Shown: positions 52,630-60,710, counted from the stretch's first letter. The stretch: 64,000 bases of DNA from VGEM01 sp033764265 (GCA_033764265.1 JANRJB010000112.1:3156-67155), one strand, 5' to 3'. Numbers and translations are program-made. The notes: generated from the letters alone by a model not told the origin.

Positions 52630-52648
52630 TTCAAACCTTTTGACCTAA

Positions 52649-53551
52649 TCAAGCATCCAGGAACGCGCGGATTTCGACGGCCACCCGGTCGGGCGCGACG
52701 ATGAAACCGAACATCGGCAGATCGAGCATTTCCACCAGCGATGCGCCGGGGATGACCTTGGCCGCGTCGCGCGTCGGCTGTGTCATCATCTCGTTGAATG
52801 CGATCAGCCGCACCGGCATGGTCAGCTTGGGCAAGGCCGCGCCGGTGTCGTACGTGAACACCGCGTCCGCGCCCCAGGCGCCGTCGGGCCCGGCGCGCAT
52901 ACGGTCGGCGAAACGCGCCAGCCGGCGTTCGATCGGGCCGGCGTCCTGGCCGTCAAGCACCAGGCGCCTGTACAGGCTGGGCACGTACTCGCGCTCCTCG
53001 AAGAACGGATAGCCCTTGACGTTCTGAGCGCGCTGCTTGGCGCGTTCCTCGGGTGTGTAATGCGGCACGCCCGACAGCACGATTCGGCGAATCAACGGCG
53101 GGCGGCTGAGGGCTGTCGCCACCGCGACCAACGATCCGGTGTGGAAGCCGAACAGGTCGAGGGTGCCTTTGCCGCCAAGGCCATAACCCAGGTCGGAAAG
53201 CGCGTCGGCAACAGCGCCGCCGTAGTCGTCCATGGTCGGCTTGGCGGGCGGCGCGTCGGAGCCGCCGAAGCCCGGCGTGTCGACGCAATGCACGACGCGA
53301 TCTGTGGCCAAGTACGGCACCATCTCGCGGTAGATGTCGCCCGAGGTCGGCGACGGATGAAAGCAGACCAACGGCGGGTGCTTGATCGCGGCGTCGTCCG
53401 CAGGGCCGGCCGAGAAAAAGTGCACCTGCCCGAAGCGGCCGTTGGCATAGTGCCGCCAGTGCTTGATCGGTGCCGGGTCGGCCGCGCGCGCTGCGGCCGG
53501 GGCCAGCAGCGCTGCGGCGAGGATCGTGCGGCGCTCGATCTCGGCGGTCAT
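52649..53551 (-). CDS. exported alpha/beta hydrolase with GFHTG elbow, copy 1
   Basis: This 300-residue protein has a signal (IERRTILAAALLAPAAARA). LVCFHPSPTSG is at 61-71, DTPGFGGSD at 91-99, and the elbow LFGFHTGSLVA has His137 in the nucleophile place. The catalytic-His region reads LDLPMFGFIVAP, so the usual histidine is also missing. It is close to the next gene (2-nt gap). It should be folded as a hydrolase but cannot use the normal triad. Confidence 0.8.
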   Translation of the reverse strand: MTAEIERRTILAAALLAPAAARAADPAPIKHWRHYANGRFGQVHFFSAGPADDAAIKHPPLVCFHPSPTSGDIYREMVPYLATDRVVHCVDTPGFGGSDAPPAKPTMDDYGGAVADALSDLGYGLGGKGTLDLFGFHTGSLVAVATALSRPPLIRRIVLSGVPHYTPEERAKQRAQNVKGYPFFEEREYVPSLYRRLVLDGQDAGPIERRLARFADRMRAGPDGAWGADAVFTYDTGAALPKLTMPVRLIAFNEMMTQPTRDAAKVIPGASLVEMLDLPMFGFIVAPDRVAVEIRAFLDA

Positions 53552-53553
53552 GA

Positions 53554-54468
53554 TCAGCCCTGGTCCAGGAACGGCCGCACTACCGCGGCGATGCGCTCGG
53601 GGGCGTTATGCCAGGCCGCGCCGGTCAGGTCGGTCAGGTCCGCCGTGCCGGCATTGGGCATCAGCTTGGCGGCCTGGCGGGTCGGCTCGGCCAGGGTTTC
53701 ATTGAGGATCGGGCACAACACCGGCTGGTTGACTTTGGGCAAGGCGGCGTCGGCGTCGTAGCGGAACACCGCGTCAAAGCCCCACCACGAATTCGGGCCG
53801 GCGCGCATGCGCTCGACAAACAGGTCGAATAGGCGCTGCTTGGTTTCGCCGTCGTTTCGATTGAACACTGTGTCCTTGTACAGTTGGCCGACATAGTCGG
53901 CGTCGGTGAAATAAGGCCGCGGCTGGGCGAACTGCTTGCGTTTGGCTTCGCGCTCGCCGGCCGGGTAGTAGGGGATGCCCGGCATCACCAGCCGGCGCAC
54001 CAGATCGGGCCGACGGATGGCCAGCTCGACGATGACGTAATTGCCGGTGTGAAAACCCAACCAATCGACCGGACCGAGCCCGTCCGTGCCGTAACCCAGA
54101 TTGTCCATGGCGTCGGCCATCGCATCGGCCAGATCGGCGACATTCGGCTGTTTTTCGGGCGCGTCGGAGCCGCCATAGCCGGGCGTATCGGGGCACATCA
54201 CCAGCCGATCGGCAGCCATCACCATCTGAAATTCGCGGTAGTAATCGCCCGATGCGGGGCTTTGATGCAGGCAAACGAGCGGGATTTTCTCGCTGCCTTC
54301 GGGCGCGGCCGAGACCACGTGGATCTGGCCGTAGCGGCAGTCGGCGTAGTGCCGCCAGCGGGCGATCGCCGGCCTGTCTTGCGCCGTTGCGGCTCGCGTC
54401 GCGGCGAATGTCGCGGCAACGCCGGTGATGAAAACCGATCGTCGATTCAGTCTTGCGTCGAGAAACAT
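53554..54468 (-). CDS. exported alpha/beta hydrolase with GFHTG elbow, copy 2
   Basis: This 304-residue paralogue of the gene at 52649 has a signal (RRSVFITGVAATFAATRAATAQ). LVCLHQSPASG is at 64-74, DTPGYGGSD at 94-102 and the elbow WLGFHTGNYVI has His140 instead of Ser. The acid and His sites are poorly kept (LCPILNETLAEP, LTGAAWHNAP). The ATG at 54468 has a GGAGAGG ribosome site. It lies 68 nt behind the cytidylyltransferase-like gene on the same strand. Confidence 0.8.
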   Translation of the reverse strand: MFLDARLNRRSVFITGVAATFAATRAATAQDRPAIARWRHYADCRYGQIHVVSAAPEGSEKIPLVCLHQSPASGDYYREFQMVMAADRLVMCPDTPGYGGSDAPEKQPNVADLADAMADAMDNLGYGTDGLGPVDWLGFHTGNYVIVELAIRRPDLVRRLVMPGIPYYPAGEREAKRKQFAQPRPYFTDADYVGQLYKDTVFNRNDGETKQRLFDLFVERMRAGPNSWWGFDAVFRYDADAALPKVNQPVLCPILNETLAEPTRQAAKLMPNAGTADLTDLTGAAWHNAPERIAAVVRPFLDQG

Positions 54469-54536
54469 GACCCTCTCCACCGCCGTTGAGTCTGTGGCGA
54501 CGAACGCGGCCGGTCAACGGACCTTGGGCGGATATG

Positions 54537-55304
54537 TCACGCCGCGCCCTTGGAAATGGACTCGGGCCGGCCCAGTCGGCCGGCGGCGATCCAGCCTTCG
54601 TAGAGGTTTAGATCGCTTTCCTGGTCCACTTCGCCCCAGGGCTCGCGATTGGGCACCGCGGTGATGGTCTCGCCGGCCGCCAGCAGCCGCCGCAACAGGC
54701 CGGTCATGTCGAGCCGGTCGAGTTCCGCCTCGGGCACCGTGGCCAGCAGGCGCTCGATGGCGCGCCAACCGTCGGGCGTGAATTTCAACAGCCCCATGTA
54801 CTGCCCGCGCACCTGGTCGAGCGACTGGGGCCGCCCGCCGATGTCGCCCAGCCGGCCATCGGGATGGGCGGCGAAGGTCTCGGCGTCGGACAGCGGTTCT
54901 GCGAACCGCGCGCGCCAAAGGTCGAGCCAGCCGGCATCATAGGCCACGGCGATGTCGACGTCGGTCCGCATCAGGCTGACCACGATTTCCGGCCCGTAGA
55001 AGATGTCGCTGTAACTCACCAGTACCGGCCCCGCCTTGAGCCAGCGCGCGGCACGGGCCAGCGACCGCACCATGTTGGTCTCGGACCAGCGCGGGTTGTC
55101 GAAATAAGTCAAGCCGTGCCGCCGCAGCATGTCGCCGCGATAGCCGCCGACCACGCCGATCTCGTCGATCCCGGCCCGGTGCAGCGCGCCCAATTGCCAG
55201 GCGAGCAATGGCTGGCCGCCGAGTTCGACCAGGCATTTGGGGCGGTCCTCGGTCAGCTGCTTGAGGCGGCTGCCGCGACCGGCGGCGAGGATGACGGCTT
55301 TCAC
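54537..55304 (-). CDS. nucleotidyltransferase, candidate CTP:phosphoglutamine cytidylyltransferase
   Basis: This 255-residue protein has the sugar-nucleotidyltransferase start VILAAGRGSRLKQLTEDRPKCL (split, 4-25). TNMVRSLARAARWL is near 76, SYSDIFYGPEIV near 97 and WGEVDQESDLNLYE near 223. The TNM-S-SDI pattern is that of LicC- and Cj1416-type cytidylyltransferases. Cj1416 of Campylobacter makes CDP-L-glutamine from phosphoglutamine in MeOPN synthesis. The neighbouring amidotransferase and APS-kinase-like genes match Cj1417 and Cj1415, which favours that role over choline phosphate. Confidence 0.72.
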   Translation of the reverse strand: MKAVILAAGRGSRLKQLTEDRPKCLVELGGQPLLAWQLGALHRAGIDEIGVVGGYRGDMLRRHGLTYFDNPRWSETNMVRSLARAARWLKAGPVLVSYSDIFYGPEIVVSLMRTDVDIAVAYDAGWLDLWRARFAEPLSDAETFAAHPDGRLGDIGGRPQSLDQVRGQYMGLLKFTPDGWRAIERLLATVPEAELDRLDMTGLLRRLLAAGETITAVPNREPWGEVDQESDLNLYEGWIAAGRLGRPESISKGAA

Positions 55305-55314
55305 GCGAGAGGAC

Positions 55315-55920
55315 TCATGGATGAGGCACGAACAGATCGCGGATCACAGCAAGGTCGGACTCAGCGTACGACGGTTCACGCTCGGGATGCCACATGAGCC
55401 CGGTTAAATTTTCGCGGTCGTGCTGAAAGCCCTCGACCGACCCATCCTCGGCCACAGCCCGGGGCAAGCAGCCCGGCGGCAATCGATCGACAGCCCAGTC
55501 ATGATAGCTGTTGACCTCGGCCGTGCCGCCCGCGAGCTGCACCCGGTGCCGGGTGCCGGCATGGCCTCCGATGCGCCGCAGCGTGCCGCCCAGCAGATGA
55601 ACCAGCATTTGCATCCCCCGGCAAACCCCCAGCACGGGCACGCGATGGGTTCGCGCCCAGGCGACTATCGCCGCTTCCGCGGCATCGCGCTCCGGCGCAT
55701 TGCCGCCATAGGCGGCCAGATCGTTGCCGCCGGTCAGGATCAGTGCATCCGGGCGGCCGTGCGCCAGCAGCGCCACCGCGGACTCGGCGCAATTGGGCAC
55801 GGGCAGGGGCAGGGCACCGCAAGCGGCCAGCAGCCCGATCCAACGCTGGTCGAGCGCGTCGCGGCGTTCGCCACGACGTTCGTCGATGTCCACCCGCTGG
55901 CTGAGCGCGACGAGATGCAT
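55315..55920 (-). CDS. class I glutamine amidotransferase-like, candidate gamma-glutamyl-CDP-amidate hydrolase
   Basis: This 201-residue protein has the class I triad: Cys100 in GVCRGMQM, His178 and Glu180 in MWHPERE. The oxyanion loop LTGGNDLAAYGG is at 62-73. It opens SQRVDIDERRGERRDALDQRW, more like the Cj1417 branch than like GuaA or PuuD. Cj1417 releases cytidine diphosphoramidate from gamma-glutamyl-CDP-amidate. It is 10 nt upstream of the cytidylyltransferase. Function by context is inference. Confidence 0.75.
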   Translation of the reverse strand: MHLVALSQRVDIDERRGERRDALDQRWIGLLAACGALPLPVPNCAESAVALLAHGRPDALILTGGNDLAAYGGNAPERDAAEAAIVAWARTHRVPVLGVCRGMQMLVHLLGGTLRRIGGHAGTRHRVQLAGGTAEVNSYHDWAVDRLPPGCLPRAVAEDGSVEGFQHDRENLTGLMWHPEREPSYAESDLAVIRDLFVPHP

Positions 55921-55947
55921 GACCGCCCGAGCGCGCCCAACCCGCCG

Positions 55948-56736
55948 TCAGCCGGGTTTGCGCGCGCACCACGCCCGGGTGCGATAGGTGACCGACAGCA
56001 TGTCCAGGTCCTGGGTCTTGAAATCGACGTAGTCCATGAACGCGGCCCACTTTTCGGGGCCCAGTTGGGTGCGCACGTCGCTGACCGAACGCCACAGGCC
56101 CAGGTAACGGGCGCGGCTTTGCTCCTCGGTGTGTTGGCCGTCCAGCGTGACGACCTCACCGAAGCCACCGTGGCGGCGCAGCCGGTCGGCCAGGGTCTGG
56201 GTGAACGGCGCATTGCCCGATGAGACCCGCACGAAGCCGGGCTTGAGCTGCGCGATGTGATCCTCGATGTCGCGGAACAGGCCGGTCTCGCCGATCACGC
56301 GGGGGTTCCACAGGGCGGCGAACCAACCGCCGGGCTTCAGCACGCGCAGGAATTCCGCGGTCGCGCGGTCGAAATCGGCCCAGTGGAACGACGAAGCCAT
56401 GGTGACCAGATCGACGGACTGATCGGGCAGGCCGGTGTCCTCGGCGCTGCCGTCTCGGATGTCGATGCCGAGGCCGTGGCAGTCCATCACCGCGCAGCGC
56501 CGCATGGCGGCGTTGGGCTCCACGGCGATGACGCGGCCGACGCGGCCGGCCAGCATGCGGGTCCAGATGCCGGTTCCGGCGCCGACGTCGGCGGCGGTCA
56601 GCGACCCGGCCGGCCGGCCGAACAACGCGAGCAGGCTGTCGCGCACGTCGGGGGCGTAGCCCGGGCGATTGGCCGAATACGCCTCGGCCAGCGGCGTAAA
56701 ATCGCCGGGGCGGAGTACGGCGGCGGCTTCGGTCAT
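55948..56736 (-). CDS. class I SAM-dependent methyltransferase
   Basis: This 262-residue protein has motif I ADVGAGTGIWTRML near 48-61 and the acidic loop VIAVEPNAAMRR near 69. FHWADFDRATAEFLRVLKPGGWFAALWN (split) is near 116. It is a small-molecule methyltransferase of the UbiE/type-11 sort. Between the amidotransferase and the kinase of a putative phosphoramidate pathway, it is a candidate for O-methylation of the phosphoramidate, but it could act on anything. Confidence 0.85.
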   Translation of the reverse strand: MTEAAAVLRPGDFTPLAEAYSANRPGYAPDVRDSLLALFGRPAGSLTAADVGAGTGIWTRMLAGRVGRVIAVEPNAAMRRCAVMDCHGLGIDIRDGSAEDTGLPDQSVDLVTMASSFHWADFDRATAEFLRVLKPGGWFAALWNPRVIGETGLFRDIEDHIAQLKPGFVRVSSGNAPFTQTLADRLRRHGGFGEVVTLDGQHTEEQSRARYLGLWRSVSDVRTQLGPEKWAAFMDYVDFKTQDLDMLSVTYRTRAWCARKPG

Positions 56737-56803
56737 GAACGTCCCCTGTCGCGGTCGGCGTCGAGTATAGGAACCCCGGATTGCTTCGCGAAGCCGGAAC
56801 AGT

Positions 56804-57373
56804 TCAGGCGAAGAACTTCTCCACGATCAACCGCGCGGCGGCCTCGGGCTTGATGTCGCCATGGTGATCGATGATCAGGTCGGGCTGGATCGGCTCCTCG
56901 GCGGCGAAATCCAGGCCCGCGACCGGCCCGTCCTTGGCCTCGCCCGGGCCGTAGAGTCCCTTCTGGTTGCGCTGTTTCAGCACCGCCAGCGGCACCCGCA
57001 GGTAGATTTCGACATAGCCCGGGATGTGCGTGCGGTTCCACGCCTGCACCTCGTGAAACATCGAGATGGTGGCGCAGATGACCACGCAGCCCTGTTCGGC
57101 CAGTTCGCGGCACAGCCGGGCGTACCGGTAGGCAAGCTGCCTGCGGCTGTCGGGATCGTAGCGGGCCGGGCCGCCGAAAATGGCCCGCAGACGGTCGCCG
57201 TCGAGCAGGATCGCGGCCATGCCAAGGTCCGCCAGCCGCGTCCGCAGGGCTCCGGCCACGCTCGACTTGCCGGCGCCGGCCAGGCCCGTAATCCAGAAGA
57301 CCCGCCCGGCCAACGCCGAATTCACGATTGCCGGTGGCAGCGCTTGCTCCCGTTTGGCCAAGACCGTAAACAC
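56804..57373 (-). CDS. APS-kinase-like enzyme, candidate cytidine diphosphoramidate kinase
   Basis: This 189-residue P-loop kinase has Walker A GLAGAGKS at 30-37, LLDGDRLR at 57-64 and the fold of adenylylsulfate kinase. CATISMFHEVQAWNR at 100-114 and QKGLYG at 137-142 differ from true APS kinases, which usually have a FISPYxxDR-type motif there. They match what I recall of Cj1415 of Campylobacter, the cytidine diphosphoramidate kinase. No sulfate-activation genes (cysD, cysN) are near. It begins the run that goes on to the methyltransferase, amidotransferase and cytidylyltransferase. Confidence 0.75.
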   Translation of the reverse strand: MFTVLAKREQALPPAIVNSALAGRVFWITGLAGAGKSSVAGALRTRLADLGMAAILLDGDRLRAIFGGPARYDPDSRRQLAYRYARLCRELAEQGCVVICATISMFHEVQAWNRTHIPGYVEIYLRVPLAVLKQRNQKGLYGPGEAKDGPVAGLDFAAEEPIQPDLIIDHHGDIKPEAAARLIVEKFFA

Positions 57374-57381
57374 CTTATCCT
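57354..57381 (+). promoter_or_regulatory. putative promoter of tRNA-Pro
   Basis: TTGGCC (57354-57359) and TATCCT (57376-57381) are spaced 16 bp and end 17 nt before the tRNA. The site lies inside and opposite to the start of the kinase gene. Support is from position and partial consensus only. Confidence 0.4.
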
Positions 57382-57398
57382 GAAGCGGGGTGCCGCGT

Positions 57399-57475
<77 letters not shown>

Positions 57476-57545
57476 ATCATTCATATTTCTTATCAATCGA
57501 TTGCGCTATCATCAAGAGAGTTCACTGGAACCGCGGAGGCAACCC

Positions 57546-57845
57546 TTGGGCAACAGTGTGCGGATTCTGCGGCCGGCCAAAACGGCGATGCAGTCAGGCC
57601 TGCGCAACACCCGGCGCTGGCTGCTCGAGCACGACCCCGGCGACCGTGTCCAGGCCGATGGGCTGATGGGCTGGGCCGGCTCGCACGATACCGAGCGCCA
57701 GTTGCGCCTTTGGTTCGACACCAAGGACGAAGCGATCGCCTTCGCTGAACGCAAAGGACTTACGTACCGGGTGATCGAGCCGCACGCCAAGGCCATTCGC
57801 CCGAAAGCCTACGCCGATAACTTCGCTTTCAGACGGGTGAGCTAG
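57546..57845 (+). CDS. NDUFS4-like complex I accessory subunit
   Basis: This 99-residue protein reads SVRILRPAKTAMQSGLRNTRRWLLEHDP (split) at 4-31, WAGSHDTERQLRLWFDTKDEAIAFAERKGL near 41 and KAIRPKAYADNFAF near 82. This is the ETC complex I subunit (NDUFS4/18-kDa) conserved between alphaproteobacteria and mitochondria. It binds the peripheral arm of NADH:quinone oxidoreductase. The start is a TTG at 57546, chosen because GGAGG lies 6 nt before it. It is set between two tRNAs. Confidence 0.93.
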   Translation: MGNSVRILRPAKTAMQSGLRNTRRWLLEHDPGDRVQADGLMGWAGSHDTERQLRLWFDTKDEAIAFAERKGLTYRVIEPHAKAIRPKAYADNFAFRRVS

Positions 57846-57861
57846 ACGTCGTCCCGGATTG

Positions 57862-57939
57862 GCGCCCGTAGCTCAGCTGGATTAGAGCAGCCGCCTTCTA
57901 AGCGGCAGGTCGCAGGTTCGAGTCCTGCCGGGCGCGCCA
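57862..57939 (+). tRNA. tRNA-Arg (anticodon TCT)
   Basis: A 78-nt tRNA. The acceptor GCGCCCG pairs with CGGGCGC, followed by discriminator G and an encoded CCA. The anticodon stem GCCGC/GCGGC encloses the loop CTTCTAA with TCT. The T-arm GCAGGTTCGAGTCCTGC is canonical. It starts 17 nt after the NDUFS4-like gene. Confidence 0.97.
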
Positions 57940-57950
57940 TCCGCCACATG

Positions 57951-58745
57951 CTAGAAACTGAGTCCGACACCAAGTCCGACTGAAAATTGGTCGGCGTCGC
58001 CGCCCTTTTTGACGATTGGACTTTTCGCGGCATCGCCAAGAAGCCGTCGATAATCGGAGAAGCCGTTGACCGACCAGTTCGCGCCGATCGCGTAAGTCCA
58101 TCCAAAGGTAAAGCCCGCATCCTTTACGCCGCCTGCGGCGGTGAACGAGCTGAGGCCGCTTTTTGCCGCATCGTTCTGCGACACCGAGAAATAGGTTTGG
58201 GCATACTTGTCCGACACGATCCCGAAAGAGACCTTATAGCTGACAGTTATGCGGTCGCTCATCTCGTGGCTGTAGCTCATGGACGGTATGAGCATCCAGC
58301 CGTCGTAGACATCGCTGACGTCCTTTGTGAGTTGAACCGCCGCGCTGATGGTGTCGTTGGCCGCTGCAATTCCACTCCAGTTGCGGGCGACGAAAAAGCC
58401 GGCATGCACGGCATCATCAATTTCCGGCAGGAGCGCGACGGCTGAATTCTTGACACTCCCGTTTCGTCCGAAGATGAAGGCAACAGCCGGTCCAGCCTCC
58501 CAGGTGCGGGACGCGATCAGGTTTGCCTGCGCCGTCAAACCATCAAGCGCCAGATATCGCTTGCCGAAGCTGACTCGCGCCGCAATAAATGGGATCGTCT
58601 GTCGGTCGGTTGCGCCTTCGTATTCCGGCGTCGCGCCCAGCCCGGCGATAAAGTAGCTCTGCGCACGCGCATCCCCGCCATGGGTGAACGCAAGAGCCAA
58701 GGTGGCGATGGCCGGCAAGTACACATGATGTGTCGCGATTTTCAA
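57951..58745 (-). CDS. MipA/OmpV-family outer-membrane protein
   Basis: This 264-residue protein has a signal peptide (to about residue 28, ARAQ). Its barrel begins IAGLGATPEYEGATDRQTIPFIAARVSF (split), the hallmark of MipA/OmpV, and ends in a C-terminal Phe (VGLGVGLSF). MipA scaffolds murein enzymes in E. coli; other members are porins. The start is a TTG at 58745 with GGAGAG 7 nt upstream. It is the last gene of a five-gene operon. Confidence 0.9.
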   Translation of the reverse strand: MKIATHHVYLPAIATLALAFTHGGDARAQSYFIAGLGATPEYEGATDRQTIPFIAARVSFGKRYLALDGLTAQANLIASRTWEAGPAVAFIFGRNGSVKNSAVALLPEIDDAVHAGFFVARNWSGIAAANDTISAAVQLTKDVSDVYDGWMLIPSMSYSHEMSDRITVSYKVSFGIVSDKYAQTYFSVSQNDAAKSGLSSFTAAGGVKDAGFTFGWTYAIGANWSVNGFSDYRRLLGDAAKSPIVKKGGDADQFSVGLGVGLSF

Positions 58746-58756
58746 GATTGACTCTC

Positions 58757-58891
58757 CTAGACGATGCGGAAAAGCGGTAGCGCGAGGCCGACAACTGCGA
58801 ACACGACCAAGAGCTCTGAGAACAGCGGAAGAAAACTGGCGATGACAGCCGCGGCCATGCAGACGCCCGGCTTAGGCGGTATGCTTCTCAT
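58757..58891 (-). CDS. 44-residue membrane peptide, coupled to lipoprotein and mipA
   Basis: An ATG at 58891 overlaps the lipoprotein stop by 4 bp (ATGA). The frame runs 44 codons to a TAG that overlaps the ribosome site (GGAGAG) of the mipA gene. The peptide has a short basic start (MRSIPPKPG), a hydrophobic stretch from about residue 11 to 41 and ends RIV. This looks like one long or two short membrane helices. It is unrecognised, but the two-sided coupling argues that it is real. Confidence 0.65.
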   Translation of the reverse strand: MRSIPPKPGVCMAAAVIASFLPLFSELLVVFAVVGLALPLFRIV

Positions 58892-59283
58892 GGACTGTCA
58901 GCGCAATTCAGCAGCGGCTGGAGGCGTCCAAGTTCCAAATCACGGCGCCAACGAGCGTTCACGCCGGGCGCGAGCAGCAACTCGGCTGTCGAGCCGCCGT
59001 CAGCGGCCGGCCGGAACATAATTTCTTCAAACGTAAAGCCGAACGGCCGCAGGCGATAAAGCGTGCTGTCGACATCATCGCCAGGAATGAATTCCGTAGT
59101 AGGCAGGAGAATTGCGTTCTCGCGAAAACAGGCGATGAGATTTTCCGTCGACCGAACGCTCATTATCACCGTCCGTTCGGCAACCTCCCGAAATCGAATC
59201 GGATCACGAATTCCGCTTTCTTTCGCGGCGCAAGCCGTCAGAAAGAGCGCGGTCATCAACAGCATCGGTGGCATGAGGCGCAT
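58888..59283 (-). CDS. lipoprotein of unknown function
   Basis: This 131-residue protein starts MRLMPPMLLMTALFLTAC, a signal with lipobox LTAC at about residues 15-18, so it is a lipoprotein. The mature part contains VSMS-like VIMSVRSTENLIACF and LYRLRPFGFTFEEIMFRP and ends NCADSP. No family was recognised. It is 32 nt behind the membrane gene and overlaps the small gene by 4 bp. Confidence 0.72.
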   Translation of the reverse strand: MRLMPPMLLMTALFLTACAAKESGIRDPIRFREVAERTVIMSVRSTENLIACFRENAILLPTTEFIPGDDVDSTLYRLRPFGFTFEEIMFRPAADGGSTAELLLAPGVNARWRRDLELGRLQPLLNCADSP

Positions 59284-59315
59284 GCGAGCAGCCTTTGTCC
59301 TGTGAGCGATGGGAA

Positions 59316-60026
59316 CTACTGCTGAAGGGGTTGGCGCATGAGGGCGACGCCGGTGGCGATCAGCCAAATCGTCAGGCCACCAAAACCCGCAATTGTGAAG
59401 AATGAGAAAGGCTCGCCCGAAGTTCCGACCGCGAGCGCCAATCCCTCACCAGTGCCAATGGTGATCGCGAAAGCGGTCAACATGCCCGTGGCGCCGATGA
59501 TTGGCTTTCGCTCGCCGATTTGCAGTGCCGCGACAAGTGCGACAAAGCCCGCGGTCAACAACTGGCCAAGGTGCTCTCCGATCGCGACGCCGCCATAGGC
59601 GTTGAGAATGCTGAATGCGCGGTCGGCGGCTTCACGCAACTCGCTCGGATCGGCCGACCCGGCGTAGGCTTCGGCAATCGACGGAACAACGAACACCCAT
59701 CGAAATAGCCCGATCGCTTGAGTCAAGCCGGCCAGACTGCCAAGGACTGCCGCGCCGATCGCCATGGCTGGGCGCGAGGCCAGGCGCTCGGTCGAGATCG
59801 AAAGGGCGATTGAAAGCGGAACCAACGCGAGCGCCGCGATTCCGAATCCGTACCAAGTCCAAATCAATCCTGCGCCACCAGAATAAAACGCCGCGAGTGC
59901 CTCTCCGGCCGGTTTTCTCAATATGTCAGGATAGTCATATGTGGCCGCCAGAATGGCGTAGGGAACATTGAAGGCAATTGCCAAGATGACGGCGCCGGCA
60001 CCGGCGATCGGACGTGAGTCAGACAT
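59316..60026 (-). CDS. integral membrane protein (DUF4386-like)
   Basis: This 236-residue protein has about six or seven helices, starting at AGAGAVILAIAFNVPYAILAATYD near 8. The middle part has LFRWVFVVPSIAEAYAG near 106 and YGGVAIGEHLGQLLTAGFVAL near 142, a layout like DUF4386. The function is unknown. It overlaps the cupin gene by 8 bp, so they are coupled. Confidence 0.65.
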   Translation of the reverse strand: MSDSRPIAGAGAVILAIAFNVPYAILAATYDYPDILRKPAGEALAAFYSGGAGLIWTWYGFGIAALALVPLSIALSISTERLASRPAMAIGAAVLGSLAGLTQAIGLFRWVFVVPSIAEAYAGSADPSELREAADRAFSILNAYGGVAIGEHLGQLLTAGFVALVAALQIGERKPIIGATGMLTAFAITIGTGEGLALAVGTSGEPFSFFTIAGFGGLTIWLIATGVALMRQPLQQ

Positions 60027-60591
60027 GAGTGCCGCGCCAATGCTTGGTCACGACACTATCGACACCCGTTAGCTTCGCGAGACCGATGAGGGAACGGCGC
60101 ACAAGCTTCTGGAGACCAACTGGCACCCCCGCCAAGTTGATGTCCCCTGCGTCGAGCGCCAAAGCCAGGTGAAGCGGGTTGCGGGGCCGATCGCCGGCGA
60201 ACAGGCCCGAACGACCGAGCCCGTACCATGCACGGACAAATTGTTCGAAACCGGCTCCCTCAGCGACGGATACCCTGAAGACGACAGCGGCATGATCTGA
60301 AGCATTGCGGAAGGCATGAATTTCGCCGCAGCCGATCGTGATCTGCGCGCCGGGCGTAAGCGTCACCGGCTCAAGTTTTGGGCCGCGCCGGACCTCAAGG
60401 GCGCCGGCGATTACGCTGAACGTTTCGCAATAGGATCCATGATGGTGGGGCGGGGCGCCTATCGCTTGGGCCGGCAAGGTAAACACGATTGAGGTGTCGG
60501 GTTCGCCAAACAGTGCCGATCGCTCGATGGTTGCTGAATCGCCCGTCGCCGGGTTGTCCAGTTTCTCGGGAATGTATGGGCCTCTAGTCAT
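60019..60591 (-). CDS. cupin-domain protein
   Basis: This 190-residue protein has one cupin barrel: PPHHHGSYCETFSVIAGALEV (split) at about 47-67 gives the first metal set (His49-51, Glu56), and GEIHAFRN near 89 gives the second His. The C-terminal 70 residues are helical (FEQFVRAWYGLGRSGLF). It could be a small dioxygenase, isomerase or sensor. It is first in the operon that ends with mipA, and divergent from the TetR gene. Confidence 0.82.
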   Translation of the reverse strand: MTRGPYIPEKLDNPATGDSATIERSALFGEPDTSIVFTLPAQAIGAPPHHHGSYCETFSVIAGALEVRRGPKLEPVTLTPGAQITIGCGEIHAFRNASDHAAVVFRVSVAEGAGFEQFVRAWYGLGRSGLFAGDRPRNPLHLALALDAGDINLAGVPVGLQKLVRRSLIGLAKLTGVDSVVTKHWRGTHV

Positions 60592-60626
60592 GCTTCAGGC
60601 GCTCGGCGATTGAGAAGTCGACATTC

Positions 60627-60685
60627 GTAGACTTATGTCTACAGATGTAGAATATGGATTGCAAGACGAAATCTACGGGTGTAGA
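60627..60685. promoter_or_regulatory. palindromic operator cluster between cupin operon and tetR
   Basis: Three palindromes share TCTAC/GTAGA: GTAGAC-TTAT-GTCTAC (60627-60642), TCTACA-GA-TGTAGA (60638-60651) and TCTAC-GGGT-GTAGA (60672-60685). The repeats lie between the divergent cupin and tetR genes, as expected for a TetR-family autoregulator that also controls its neighbour. The AT-rich stretch between them could carry both promoters. Confidence 0.75.
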
Positions 60686-60710
60686 AAAATACTTGAGAAA
60701 GGAACGTTGG

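Noticed and set aside
54537..55304. LicC-type choline-phosphate cytidylyltransferase
   Set aside because: No choline kinase or transporter of the lic type is present; the amidotransferase next door favours the Cj1416-like role. It remains the main alternative.
56804..57373. Ordinary adenylylsulfate kinase for sulfate assimilation
   Set aside because: No cysD, cysN or PAPS reductase is near, and the motif after strand 4 differs from true APS kinases; the neighbours fit another pathway better. Not excluded.
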